64,000 nt of DNA from Taudactylus pleione (GCA_031769625.1 JAUIMM010000113.1:17346501-17410500); one strand, 5' to 3'. Numbered from the stretch's first letter, positions 1 through 10,350 are shown. Notes: generated by a model from the letters alone, not told the origin. Numbers and translations: made by a program.

Positions 1-370
1 AGAGCACGCCCCCTTTGGTGGGCGGACCGTGGGCGTGGCTGCCCAGACGGAGGCGTTCCCATGGGAACGCTTACCATCTGGGGCAGGCCCCGCTGACATC
101 ACAAGTGATGTCAGTGGGAGAGCTTTCGGCTCTGTTAGAGCCGAAAGCTCTCTGGGGCTTGCGGCCACAAGACCCTACCACAAGGGTCTTGTTGGAAGCC
201 CGATGGTCGCAATTGTCTTGACCATCGCAACCATCATGATGGCCGCTCGCTATAGCTGTGGGTGGTCACCCACAGCTATGCGAGCGGCCAGGAGGCCGTT
301 CTGAAAAAAAAATGCAGGCCTTGATTCAGAGCGAGCACTCTGTCAGAGCGTCCGGCTCTGAATTAGGCCC
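1..370. mobile_element. Hairpin-chain repeat, copy 1 (left end outside window)
   Basis: This is the right-hand part of a repeat seen again at 11757, 22380 and 59951. It is almost entirely a row of short inverted repeats: a gene-free chain of stems at about 53-70 (GCGTTCCC/GGGAACGC), 90-110 (TGACATCA/TGATGTCA), 117-151 (GAGAGCTTTCGGCTCT and its complement), 203-236 (GATGGTC/GACCATC type) and 245-290 (GCTGTGGGTG/CACCCACAGC). It ends near 370 with CTCTGAATTAGGCCC, which resembles the inverted end GGGCCTGATTCAGA at 59951. No coding capacity is visible. The superfamily is unknown because no target-site duplication can be read. Confidence 0.75.
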
Positions 371-1164
371 ATTGATTCAATGATTGCCCTCACAGGGAAA
401 ACAATAAACACAAACATTGATTCCCCTCAGGCCCTCAGCACCGGCCTAAGCCCTTGTAAACTCATCTCTCAGCTTCTCCATTCCCCATCCTCACTCTTCC
501 ATCGATTCACCTCGCACCCTGTGTATCAAAACCCCCCCTCCCCCCCTTTGACACTAGTTGGACAGGCAGATTTATTAGCTAAAGCTTACTTACTGACTGT
601 CACATTACTATCAGAATTGACGGGCCGATGCGGGTACCTGCTCCTCCTTGACTTCTGTGTACACCATGGGTTGCCGGGTGCCGCTGCTGCTGTGCATGCA
701 GGGAAGGCTGCGCTGCACTTTATATGTAGAGGGTGGTGGAGGCGGGCCGTGGTTGTCCTGGAGGCAGAGCAGCCAGTAGTGACTGATGGCTCCGCAAAGG
801 CTTATGGGAGGAGTTGCTGTGGGTGGACATGTGCAGCAGCTCCACCATCTGCCGTTTTTTTTCAACTACAGTACGCTGCTCGATTGGAGCCAAGCTCTGA
901 TCGCAGCAGCGGCCAGCCAGCCGGTGGAGAAGAGCAGTGGGGAATGAAGGGCGGCCACACAGGGACTGGTGGCCCAATCCGCCCATGGCGGTGAGTTTTT
1001 GTCAACTGCGTGGGGGGGGGGTTGCTCATCACGGAGGGGGGGGACACAGTGCTTAAAAAAAAATTGCCAACTGGCCGCGGCAACAGGGAGCCTGGTGAGC
1101 CCCTTGCAGCTGGGGCCCTTGGGCAACTGCCCAATAAGCTCAATGGAAGAGCCGCTCTGATTAT
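371..1164. other. Unassigned, partly GC-rich stretch
   Basis: There is no recognisable gene. From about 560 onward the sequence is GC-rich with short C and G homopolymers and leads directly into the minisatellites at 1165-1855. It resembles in style the GC-rich blocks at 24790 and 41385, so it is probably the unique part of a repeat. Open frames here have no recognisable domain. Confidence 0.4.
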
Positions 1165-1320
1165 AGGTTGCATAATGTGTGGGCACTACAGTTTAGAATT
1201 ATGTGTGGGCACTACATATGGCATAATGTGGGGAGTACTACAGTGTAGCATAATGTGTGGGGCACTACAGTGTGACATAATGTGGGGGGTACTACAGTCT
1301 GGTATAATGTGTCAGGCACC
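1165..1320. repeat. Minisatellite, about 36-bp units
   Basis: Four to five diverged units share the pattern CATAATGTGTGGGCACTACAG. The GGGCACTAC core recurs in the much larger array at 41766-42715. Confidence 0.75.
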
Positions 1321-1855
1321 CACTGCATCTCCCTGTCATCCACTGCCTGTCACCTCTTCCTATCATCTTCTCTCTGTCACACTCTGCCTGTCACCCTCTC
1401 CCTGCCACCCACTGCTTGTCCCCTCTCCCTGTCACCCACTGCTGGTCACCCTCTCCCTCTCACCCACTGCTTTTCCCTGTAACTTCTGCAGTCACCTTTA
1501 CCTATCACTCTCTCCCTGTTACCCACTGCCTATCCCCTCTCCCTTTCACCCATTGCCTGTCAACTATCACTGTCACCCTCTCCCCCTCTATTTCACCCAC
1601 TGTTTTTTCCCTGTAACATCTCACCCTCTCCCCTGTCACCCACGGCCTCTTCCCTCTCCCTGTAACCCACTGCCTATCACCCTCTCCCTGTCACCCACTG
1701 CCTCTTCCCTCTCCCTGTCACCCACTGCCTGTTATCTCCCCCTGTCTCCCACTGCTTCTCCTTGTCACCGTCTCCTTGTCACCTTCTTGCCTCTCTTTGT
1801 CTACCTATTTTCTCTCCGTTACCCTCTACCTCTCTCTGTCACCCACTGCACTTTT
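1320..1855. repeat. Pyrimidine-rich minisatellite, about 30-bp units
   Basis: Diverged units carry CCCTCTCCCTGTCACCCACTG over more than 500 bp. The strand bias (CT-rich) keeps one frame open, but the encoded peptide is only the repeat and is not a gene. Confidence 0.85.
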
Positions 1856-2012
1856 AACTTAGAGTAGGGCAGAGTAGGGGGGCCCAAAGCTATTTTTTTT
1901 CACCTAGGCCCACCACTCACAAGTTCCGCCAAAGCAGTGGTTGGTTTGAGGGAAGTAATGGGGATATAAGTTTGTGAAAGTTTAGCATTGCATGTCTCTG
2001 GTTTCATATTAT

Positions 2013-2783
2013 GGGGCCTATTCATCATACCTAAACTTTCTCTGTAGGTAATTAGGTTTAGAACTCGCATGGAGTTCTACCTAATTACCAGAGGAATTCA
2101 TCCATCCTCCTATCAATAACTATCTATTCCGAAAAGCTGTCATTTTTGCGATGACAACTTTTCGGGAAATAAATAGTTATCCCTCTCTACTCTAAGTTAC
2201 TGCAGCTTGAATCAGTGCTGCACATGTGCTGTTACATCTGTAATATCAGCGCATGTGCAGCACTGCATACAGCGGCATTAATTTTGTGTGCTCCCCCAAC
2301 CACCCCCCCCTCCCCCTTGTCCCTGACTTACCTGCCCACGCAGTAGCCTCCGGCTCCTTCTGCTATGCTGACACGTGTTCTCCCAGCAGAACACAGTACA
2401 GTTTAGAAACAGAAAACATTTTTTTTTCTAAACTTTATTGTGTTCTGTTTGGGAGAACACAGTGTCAGAGCAGCCACAGGAGCCAAAGGAGGGAACAGAG
2501 CGACGGAGGGAGATGCCGGGGGACCTACCGAGCTGGAAGCAGGTAAGTGGCGTATGGTAACACCATCAAATTCCGAAAATACATAATTTTCGGAATTTGA
2601 TGAATACCTTAATTTCCATATGCCGATACTAATGTATGGGGAGTGTGGAAATTAACGCAGGGGGATTTAACCAGGAGATATCAGTGATATCTCCTGCATT
2701 AAGATACTTCATGAATACTAAAACAACGTTATTTAAGGAAAATGTCCTTAAAAACTTTATTTTATTGTTGATGAATAGGCCTC
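2013..2783. mobile_element. Foldback MITE with GGGGCCTATTCATCA ends
   Basis: The left end GGGGCCTATTCATCA (2013-2027) matches the inverted right end TGATGAATAGGCCTC (about 2769-2783). Smaller inverted repeats lie inside, for example the AGAACACAGT/ACTGTGTTCT type pair around 2390-2465 and the AAATTCCGAAAAT/ATTTTCGGAATTT pair near 2568-2600. No transposase is present, so it would depend on another element. Superfamily not assigned. Confidence 0.7.
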
Positions 2784-3646
2784 TGTATATTTTCTTGCTT
2801 TGAGATATAGCTGGTTGTCTGTTTAGTAAAACATTTTGGATTTGTATTATTTGAGACATCAAATTGGACATGCATGGATGTTATCTGGCTCTTCTCTATG
2901 AATCGAAACTGAGAAAAAAATATGTTGTTCTACTAATTAGCTATAGTTGTGATTTTTGTAATAGATTTCTTACAAGAAAAATATTTGGCCATGATGATAT
3001 TAGTTGATTAGTTCGTGGGTTTGTGTGATGCTCCCTGCCTTATGGTCTTGTCCCAGGCGAGTGCCAAAAATTGGGCAACCTGAGCAAAGGTGTATCTACG
3101 GGTATAAACACCTCTGACAAAGTAAAAGACTGGCACCCCTCCCCTTTATTTTAGGAACATAAAAAAATAAAAATAGAGATACATTTAATATTAAAAAAAA
3201 GTATTTTATGATGGATATGATATAATAAATAATAATCAATACATAGAATAAAGTTGTAATGGTTGTGTCTGTACAATTTTTGGGAGAAATGTACTCCTTG
3301 GGACTGTTATGAACTTTGTTTATCTGTCTATGTTTTTTCCGGCATTACACAAAAACTATGGGATGAATTTGGATTGCGTTTTCAATATTGTATAGCTTAG
3401 TCACCTAGAAAGAAACTGAGGTATGTATTATCACAATGTGACATCAGGGAGAGGAGCAATAAAGGAAAAACCAGACACTTGACACTCGGCACGTGTAGAG
3501 TGCAGGCTCCTCAAGCCACAAATCTACAGATGTATATAAATATAATTGTTTTGGTATAAATATACTTTTAGAGACTGTTTATGAACTATGGAGACAAAAA
3601 ACTTTTTTATCGGAATTTGCACAAGCTCCTCAAGTCCAAAATAACT
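2784..3646. other. AT-rich intergenic DNA
   Basis: I see no gene or clear repeat boundary. This is the sequence into which the hAT transposon at 3655 inserted. Confidence 0.4.
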
Positions 3647-3814
3647 ATATGTATTAGGGGTGAGCGGGTTCGGATTTCTGAAATCCGAACCCCCCCGAGC
3701 CCCCCCGATCCGAGTCCGATCCGAGTCAGGCTCGACTTTTCCCGCCTGACTCGGATCTGACATCGAGGCAAAACGTCATCATCCCGCCTTCCGAGTCTCG
3801 CGGGTTTTGGATCC

Positions 3815-3850
3815 TATATAAGGTACCCGCGTCGGCGCCATTTTCTCACT
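3815..3850 (+). promoter_or_regulatory. Core promoter of the hAT transposase
   Basis: TATATAAG at 3815-3822 is followed by a TCACTC initiator-like sequence with its A at about 3848, a spacing of about 33 bp, in GC-rich DNA upstream of the leader. The position just inside the left end, on the strand of the transposase, fits a core promoter. The start site is inferred. Confidence 0.55.
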
Positions 3851-3889
3851 CGGCTGTGGACAGTGAAGAGGGAGGGTGGGAGTTAGTGC

Positions 3890-4150
3890 TGTGTAGTGTA
3901 GTGTAGTGTAGTGCTGCTGTTGTCCACTACTTCAAAGTCCATAGGGGCTGGCTGTGTTGTGCTGTGCTGCTGTTGTTAATAGGGGCTGTGTCCACTACTT
4001 CAAAGTCCATAGGGGCTGGCTGGACTGTGTTGTGCAGTCAGTTCTCCATAGGGGCTGTGTCCACTCCAAAGTCCTGTGCAGTGTCCCAGTCCTAAAGGGG
4101 TGCTGTAGTGTTGTCCAGGGGGTGCTCTGTCCATCAGGGGTGCTCCCCCC
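3890..4150 (+). repeat. Short diverged repeats in the hAT leader
   Basis: GTGTA repeats (about 3890-3912) are followed by several copies of CAAAGTCCATAGGGGCTG and GTCCACT variants. They sit between the promoter and the 160-bp array and do not encode a protein. Confidence 0.7.
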
Positions 4151-4157
4151 AAGTGCT

Positions 4158-5472
4158 AAAAAAATAATATATTTTCTGTGTTTGTGAATTGTGTGCGCAG
4201 TAGCCGCACGTGCATCAACAAAGTAGTGCCAAGCGTGCGCCTGTGTCATAAGTAAAGGGCCGGCTGGCTTGACCGTTAAGGGTGCTGTAACCCCCGAAAG
4301 TACACTCCAGTCCAAACCAAAAAAAAAATTATTTTCTGTGTTTGTGAATTGTGTGCGCAGTAGCCGCACGTGCATCAACAAAGTAGTGCCAAGCGTGCGC
4401 CTGTGTCATAAGTAAAGGGCCGGCTGGCTTGACCGTTAAGGGTGCTGTAACCCCCGAAAGTACACTCCAGTCCAAACCAAAAAAAAAATTATTTTCTGTG
4501 TTTGTGAATTGTGTGCGCAGTAGCCGCACGTGCATCAACAAAGTAGTGCCAAGAGTGCCCCTGTGTCATAAGTAAAGGGCCGGCTGGCTTGACCGTTAAA
4601 GGGTGCTGTAACCCCCGAAAGTACACTCCAGTCCAAACCAAAAAAAAATTATTTTCTGTGTTTGTGAATTGTGTGCGCAGTAGCCGCACGTGCATCAACA
4701 AAGTAGTGTCAAGCGTTCGCCTGTGTCATAAGTAAAGGGCCGGCTGGCTTGACCGTTAAGGGTGCTGTAACCCCCGAAAGTACACTCCAGTCCAAACCAA
4801 AAAAAAAAATATTTTCTGTGTTTGTGAATTGTGTGCGCAGTAGCCGCACGTGCATCAACAAAGTAGTGCCAAGCGTGCGCCTGTGTCATAAGTAAAGGGC
4901 CGGCTGGCTTGACCGTTAAGGGTGCTGTAACCCCCGAAAGTACACTCCAGTCCAAACCTAAAAAAAAATTATTTTCTGTGTTTGTGAATTGTGTGCGCAG
5001 TAGCCGCACGTGCATCAACAAAGTAGTGCCAAGCGTGCGCCTGTGTCATAAGTAAAGGGCCGGCTGGCTTGACCGTTAAGGGTGCTGTAACCCCCGAAAG
5101 TACACTCCAGTCCAAACCAAAAAAAAAATTATTTTCTGTGTTTGTGAATTGTGTGCGCAGTAGCCGCACGTGCATCAACAAAGTAGTGCCAAGCGTGCGC
5201 CTGTGTCATAAGTAAAGGGCCGGCTGGCTTGACCGTTAAGGGTGCTGTAACCCCCGAAAGTACACTCCAGTCCAAACCAAAAAAAAAATTATTTTCTGTG
5301 TTTGTGAATTGTGTGCGCAGTAGCCGCACGTGCATCAACAAAGTAGTGCCAAGAGTGCGCCTGTGTCATAAGTAAAGGGCCGGCTGGCTTGACCGTTAAA
5401 GGGTGCTGTAACCCACAAAGTACACTCCAGTCCGAACCAAAAAAAAATTTATTTTCTGTGTTTAGCCGCACG
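4158..5472 (+). repeat. Tandem array of eight 160-bp units in hAT leader
   Basis: Near-identical units begin with TATTTTCTGTGTTTGTGAAT at about 160-bp spacing (near 4170, 4331, 4491, 4650, 4810, 4970, 5130, 5290), with a shortened ninth ending near 5472, 25 bp before the transposase start codon. Each unit carries GCAGTAGCCGCACGTGC, a CATAAGTAAAGGGCCGG segment and an A-run. Differences between units are a handful of substitutions and single-base insertions, so the array is recent or homogenised. Short antisense frames repeat once per unit and are by-products of the period. A role as enhancer, leader or transposase-binding array is inference. Confidence 0.92.
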
Positions 5473-5497
5473 TATATATCAAATCGATATAACATAA

Positions 5498-8400
5498 ATG
5501 GAGGACCAAACTTTCTCCGATAAAAATAAAATAGAGAAAGATCAAGAACCACTTCCTCCTAGTGCTGAAGCTGCTGCCACTAGTCATGACATAGACGATA
5601 ACATGCCATCAACGTCGTCTGCCAAGGCCGATGCCCAATGTCATAGTAGAGGGCACATACAATCCCAAATGGCAAAGTTCAGGAAAATGACCTTGAAAAA
5701 GACATTTAAATCAGCTGAAGAGAAACGTAAACTTGCCAATATGCCATTTACGACACGGAGTGGCAAGGAACGGCTAAGGTCGATCCCTAGTATGTTCATG
5801 ACTAGTGGTTCAGCTTCACATGACGATGGAAGCACTCCTCCCACTAAAAAAATCAAAAGAGTTAAGCTGGCAAAAGCACAGCGAAGAACTGTGCTTTCTA
5901 AGAAGATATCACAAATCCCCAAAGAGAGTCCAAGTGTGGTGGTGGTTGCGATGCCTGACCTTCCCAGCACTGGACGGGAAGAGGTGGCTCTTTCCACCAT
6001 TTGCACGCCCCCTGCAAGTGCTGAAAGGAGCACCCACAGTCCACTTGCTGATATGCAAATTGAAGATGTCACTGTTGAAGTACAACAGGATGAGGATACT
6101 GGTGTAGCTGGCGCTGAGGAGGAAGTTGGCGAGGAGGATTCTGATGGTGATGTGGTTTGTTTAAATCAGGCTCCGGGGGAGACAGTTGTTGTCCGTGGGA
6201 TGAAAAAGCCCATCACGGTCATGCCTGGGCAGAAGACCAAACATTCCACCTCTTTGGTCTGGCAATATTTCTATCCAAATCCGGACAACAACTGTCTTGC
6301 CATATGTACCATATGTAAAGGTGAAATAAGTAGGGGTAGGGACGTCAACCACCTAGGAACATCCTCCCTTATACGGCACCTGCAGCGCGTTCATAAAAAG
6401 TTACTGTCAAGTTCAGAAACTTTGGCTCAGACCGTAAGCAGTCCAGGGACACCTAAATCCCGTTGTCCTGTTGTATCCAAGCGCCTGCAAACCACACCGT
6501 CAACTCCCTCCTCGTCAATTTCCTCCTTAGTCAGGATCGGAAGTAGTCCTGCAGGCCATATCACTGGCATGACTGACTCTCCTATCCGGGATTCCTCCGG
6601 AGGATCCTGCATTGCTACGCCTACTGCTGCCGCTGCTGCTGTTGCTGCTGCTGCTGGGAGTCGTTCATCATCCCAGAGAGGAAGTAGGAACACCACTACT
6701 TTTACTAAACAATTGACCCTCCAACAGTCCTTAGCGAGGAGGATGAAGTACGACAGCAGTCATCCTGAAGCAAAACGTATAACTGAGGCCTTGACTGCTA
6801 TGTTGGTGTTAGACGTGCGTCCGGTATCCGCCATTAGTGCAGTGGGATTTAGACAATTGATGGAGGTAGTGTGTCCCCGGTTCCAAATCCCGTCTAGATT
6901 CCACTTCACTAGGCAGGCGATACCGAGACTGTACAGAAACGTCAGAAAAAGTGTCCTCAGTGTCCTGAAAAATGCCGTTGTACACAATGTCCACTTAACC
7001 ACGGACATGTGGACAAGTGGAACAGGGCAGACTAAGGACTATATGACTGTGACAGCCCACTGGGTAGATGTATCACCTTACGCAGCAACAGCAGCAGCGT
7101 CACCAGTAGCAGCATCTCAGAAACGCCAGCTCGTTACAAGGCAGGCTACGCTGTGTATCACCGGTTTCAGTAAGAGGCACACCGCCGACAACCTCTTAGA
7201 GAAACTGAGGGAAATCATCGCCCAGTGGCTTACCCCACTTAGACTCTCCTGGGGATTTGTGATATCTGACAACGCCACCAATATTGTGCGGGCATTACAT
7301 CTGGGCAAATTCCAGCACGTCCCATGTTTTGCTCACACAATAAACTTGGTGGTGCAGAATTTTCTGAAAAGCGACAGGGGCGTGCAGGAGACGCTTTGGG
7401 TGGCCCGAAAAATTTCTGGCCACTTTCGCCATTCAGCGACTGCGTGCCGAAGACTGGAGCGCCAGCAAACACTCTTGAACCTGCCCCGCCATCACCTGAA
7501 GCAAGAGGTTGTGACACGGTGGAACTCAACCCTCTATATGCTTCAGAGGATGGAGGAGCAGCAAAAGGCCATACAAGCCTATACATCCACCTATGACATA
7601 GGCAAAGGAGGGGGTATGCACCTGACTCAAGCGCAGTGGAGAATGATTTCCGTGTTGTGCAAGGTTCTTCAGCCCTTCGAACTTGCCACACGTGAAGTCA
7701 GTTCAGACACTGCCAGCTTGAGTCAGGTCATTCCCCTCATCAGGCTTTTGCAGAAGCAGCTGGAGAAAGTGAAGGAGGAGCTAAGACGGAGCGATTCCGC
7801 TCGGCATGTGGGACTTGTGGATGAAGCCCTTCATTCGCTTTGCCAGGATTCCAGGGTGGTCAATCTGTTGAAATCAGACCACTACATTTTGGCCACCGTG
7901 CTCGATCCTAGGTTTAAAGCCTATGTGGTGTCTCTCTTTCCGGCCGACACAAGCCTGCAGAGGTGCAAAGACCTGCTGGTGAACACACTGTCAGCTGAAG
8001 CGGAACGTGACACGTCAACGGCTCCTTCTTCATTTTCTCCCGCAACTGGGGCTGCCAGGAAAAAACTTAGGTATCCTAAGCAACCCGCTGGCGGTGATGC
8101 AGGGCAGGCAGGACCAAGTTTGGACATCTGGTCCGGACTGAAGGACCTGGCAACAATTTCTGACATGTCTACTGTCACTGCATATGATACTGTCACCATT
8201 GACAGAATGGTGGAGGATTACATCGGTGACAGCATCCAAGTAGGCATGTCAGACAGTCCATACCTGTACTGGCAGGAAAAAGAGGCAATTTGGAGGCCCC
8301 TGTACAAACTGGCTCTATTTTACCTGAGTTGCCCCCCCTCCAGTGTGTACTCCGAAAGAGTGTTTAGTGCAGCCGGGAACCTTGTCAGCGAAAGGCGTAG

Positions 8401-8614
8401 GAGGTTGCTTCCACAGAATGTGGAGAAGATGATGTTCATCAAAATGAATTATCAGCTCTTCCAGGGAGACCAGCCTCCAGAAGGTACAGAGGGACCTGTG
8501 GTGGTGGATTCAAGTGGGGACGAGTTAATACTTTGTGAGGATGAGGATGTACACACTGAAGAGGGTGAGGAATCGGTGGATGAGGAGGATGAGGATGACA
8601 TCTTGCCTCCGTAG
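5498..8614 (+). CDS. hAT transposase with BED zinc finger (ZBED-like), intact
   Basis: Predicted 1038-residue transposase that would cut and rejoin the TAGGGGTG ends of this element in the nucleus. The first 240 residues are low-complexity, with basic patches (about 60-135) and an acidic stretch near 205-220. A BED-type zinc finger follows, with Cys270, Cys273, His294 and His299. After a Ser/Thr-rich and Ala-rich linker comes the catalytic core: the first acidic residue is probably Asp503 (in LTTDMWTS), the second Asp591 (in ISDNATN), followed by a Cys-x2-His pair (Cys610, His613). The C-terminal dimerisation region carries SERVFSAAGNLVSERR from residue 952. The tail is strongly acidic. The frame has no stop or frameshift. 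The ATG at 5498 is the first after the 160-bp array. Length is greater than many hAT transposases because of the long N-terminus. The single-exon structure is inferred. Confidence 0.93.
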   Translation: MEDQTFSDKNKIEKDQEPLPPSAEAAATSHDIDDNMPSTSSAKADAQCHSRGHIQSQMAKFRKMTLKKTFKSAEEKRKLANMPFTTRSGKERLRSIPSMFMTSGSASHDDGSTPPTKKIKRVKLAKAQRRTVLSKKISQIPKESPSVVVVAMPDLPSTGREEVALSTICTPPASAERSTHSPLADMQIEDVTVEVQQDEDTGVAGAEEEVGEEDSDGDVVCLNQAPGETVVVRGMKKPITVMPGQKTKHSTSLVWQYFYPNPDNNCLAICTICKGEISRGRDVNHLGTSSLIRHLQRVHKKLLSSSETLAQTVSSPGTPKSRCPVVSKRLQTTPSTPSSSISSLVRIGSSPAGHITGMTDSPIRDSSGGSCIATPTAAAAAVAAAAGSRSSSQRGSRNTTTFTKQLTLQQSLARRMKYDSSHPEAKRITEALTAMLVLDVRPVSAISAVGFRQLMEVVCPRFQIPSRFHFTRQAIPRLYRNVRKSVLSVLKNAVVHNVHLTTDMWTSGTGQTKDYMTVTAHWVDVSPYAATAAASPVAASQKRQLVTRQATLCITGFSKRHTADNLLEKLREIIAQWLTPLRLSWGFVISDNATNIVRALHLGKFQHVPCFAHTINLVVQNFLKSDRGVQETLWVARKISGHFRHSATACRRLERQQTLLNLPRHHLKQEVVTRWNSTLYMLQRMEEQQKAIQAYTSTYDIGKGGGMHLTQAQWRMISVLCKVLQPFELATREVSSDTASLSQVIPLIRLLQKQLEKVKEELRRSDSARHVGLVDEALHSLCQDSRVVNLLKSDHYILATVLDPRFKAYVVSLFPADTSLQRCKDLLVNTLSAEAERDTSTAPSSFSPATGAARKKLRYPKQPAGGDAGQAGPSLDIWSGLKDLATISDMSTVTAYDTVTIDRMVEDYIGDSIQVGMSDSPYLYWQEKEAIWRPLYKLALFYLSCPPSSVYSERVFSAAGNLVSERRRRLLPQNVEKMMFIKMNYQLFQGDQPPEGTEGPVVVDSSGDELILCEDEDVHTEEGEESVDEEDEDDILPP

Positions 8615-9084
8615 AGCCAGTTTGTGCAGGGACACATTAATTGCCAGCTTGTTTTGTGGGGGCCCAAACGAACCAATCATTTCAGCCACAGTTGTGTGGC
8701 AGACCCTGGCGCTGAAATGATTGATTTGTTAAAGTGTGCATGTCCTGTTAATACAACATAAGGGTGGGTGGGAGGGCCCAAGGACAATTCCATCTTGCAC
8801 CTCTTTTTTTCTTTGCATTATGTACAGTTTGGGGCCTAGTTTTTCTAACTGCCATCCTGCCTGCCACTGCAGTGTCACTCCTAGATGGGTCACGTGTTTG
8901 TGCCGCCCACTCGTGTCGCTTAGCATAGTCATCCAGCTACCTCGGTGCAACCTTTTGGACATAAAAACACTATTGTGAGGTGTGAGGTGTTCAGAATAGA
9001 CTGGAAATGAGTGGAAATTAAGGTTATTGAGGTTAATAATAGCATAGGAGCAGAAAAACCTACAAATTCTGTGATTTTAGCTGT
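8615..9084. other. 3' untranslated part of the hAT element
   Basis: Noncoding DNA between the transposase stop and the motif-rich right end. No AATAAA is evident. The stretch around 8870-9000 reappears inverted at 34440-34570, which ties the element at 34187 to this family. Confidence 0.6.
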
Positions 9085-9248
9085 TTTTATGCTTTTTTTC
9101 AAAAAAATACAGATCCAAAACACAAAACCCAGAACCCAAAACACGGAAGGGTGGTTTTGGCAAAACCAATCCAGATCCAAAACACGAAGAAAGATCCAGA
9201 TCCAAAACCAAAACACAAAACACGAAAAGTGGCCGGTGCACACCCCTA
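9085..9248. promoter_or_regulatory. Subterminal motif cluster, right end of hAT
   Basis: Repeated CCAAAAC, AAAACAC and CAGATCCAAAAC words occur about ten times in the last 160 bp. hAT transposases commonly bind short repeated motifs near the ends, so these are the likely binding sites; that role is inferred. The same words persist in the relics at 11026, 22140, 25490, 34205 and 49730. Confidence 0.55.
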
Positions 9249-9266
9249 ATATGTATGTGTATATAT

Positions 9267-9522
9267 TAGGGATGTGCAGGCTCGGATAGGTTCGAGTTTG
9301 CACGTGGAGTTCGGATTTTTCCCTCCAAAAAAACGGAACTCAGAACGAGGCAAAACGTCATCTTACATGGACGAACATCATCATTCCTGGACAAAAGTCC
9401 AGGAATGATGATGTTCGTCCATGTAAGATGACGTTTTGCCTCTTTCTGAGTTCCGTTTTTTTGGAGGGAAAAATCCGAACTCCACGTGCAAACTCGAACC
9501 TATCCGAGCCTGCACATCCCTA
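9267..9522. mobile_element. 256-bp palindromic hAT derivative
   Basis: The element starts TAGGGATGTGCAGG and ends with its complement. It is nearly one perfect inverted repeat, with the centre near 9394 (GGACAAAAGTCC). GTATATAT is directly repeated outside it (9259-9266 and 9523-9530), an 8-bp duplication. The arm contains GAGGCAAAACGTCATC, also present at the left end of the intact hAT (about 3764), so it probably derives from that family and has no coding capacity. Confidence 0.92.
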
Positions 9523-9523
9523 G

Positions 9524-9555
<32 letters not shown>

Positions 9556-9620
9556 TTTTATATTATATATTGCACACCCCAAATGCAAACAGTTATATAT
9601 GTATGCATATAATATATACA

Positions 9621-9663
<43 letters not shown>

Positions 9664-9674
9664 TATGTATATAA
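9524..9674. repeat. (TA)n microsatellite, two blocks
   Basis: TA runs at about 9524-9551 and 9621-9666, with imperfect AT-rich sequence between them. The first run adjoins the target duplication of the 256-bp palindrome, so that element landed in or beside TA repeats. Confidence 0.9.
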
Positions 9675-9949
9675 CTCATGATCTACAGTCTTTTGCATAT
9701 ATATTAAGCACTAATCAGGCAGCTTATCTTGACTCATTAAGCTGCAGTAGATGGCGGACCAAGGCAAACACTACATATCAAATATACATCACAATATTAG
9801 ATGCCACTACTGTCTTTGTAAAATTAGTTCCAATGAGCAATAACAGACAGCAGCAAAGCTGCAGGCAAATGCTAGTTATAAAAAAAACACTAACACACTT
9901 CCCCCCAGTTCTCTTTAGCCACATCCCCATGTTTCTGCAGCTCCAGACC
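9675..9949. other. Unassigned
   Basis: No gene or clear repeat structure recognised. Confidence 0.3.
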
Positions 9950-10350
9950 CAAAGTATGTCTACAGCTCTGGGCAGCCTCCTTCTGTTTCTCCAGTCCCTA
10001 GTGTATTTCCAGCCCCAGCCAGCCCCTTTTCTGTTTCACCAGCCAGCCACCCTTCTGTCTCACCAGCCAGCCCCCCTTCTGTCTCTCCATTCAGCACCCC
10101 CTTATGTCTCCCACCAGCCAGCACCCCCTTCTGTCTCACTAGCCAACACACCCTCCTGTCTCACCAGCCAGCACCCTTTCTGTCTCACCAGCCAGCCCCC
10201 CTTCTATCTTTCCAGTCAGCACCCCCTTCTGTCTCTCCCATCAGCACCTCCTTGTGTCTCACCAGCCAGTACCCTCCTCTGTCTCACCAGCTAACACCCC
10301 CTTCTGTCTCACCAGCCAGCACCTCTTCTGTCTCTCTAGCCCCTGACCAC
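9950..10350. repeat. Minisatellite, about 30-bp units
   Basis: Diverged tandem units carry CCTTCTGTCTCACCAGCCAGC. The long open frame across it reads only the repeat and is not a gene. Confidence 0.85.

Larger units (their letters stand above)
3655..9248 (+). mobile_element. Complete autonomous hAT transposon (5.6 kb)
   Basis: Both ends and the target duplication are visible. The left end starts TAGGGGTGAGC at 3655 and the right end finishes with the complement of TAGGGGTGTGC at 9248, an 11-bp terminal inverted repeat with one mismatch. ATATGTAT is directly repeated outside each end (3647-3654 and 9249-9256), the 8-bp duplication expected of hAT elements. Inside, in order, lie a TATA promoter, a leader with short-period repeats and eight 160-bp units, one uninterrupted transposase frame (5498-8614), and a 3' region with repeated AAAACAC/CCAAAAC motifs near the end. 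The perfect duplication and open frame suggest a recent insertion. Relatives in the window with the same kind of ends are at 9267, 25474 and 34187. Confidence 0.93.

Noticed and set aside
380..994. 204-codon open frame in GC-rich DNA
   Set aside because: No recognisable domain, overlapping frames of similar length on the other strand, and repeat-like surroundings.
1010..1867. 285-codon open frame
   Set aside because: It mostly translates the CT-rich minisatellite; no domain and no initiation context.
3995..5552. Series of 70-128-codon antisense frames in the 160-bp array
   Set aside because: They repeat once per unit with the same sequence and run opposite to the transposase leader.
9950..10350. 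CRISPR-like array
   Set aside because: Units are contiguous and diverged with no unique spacers; it is a minisatellite in a eukaryotic context.
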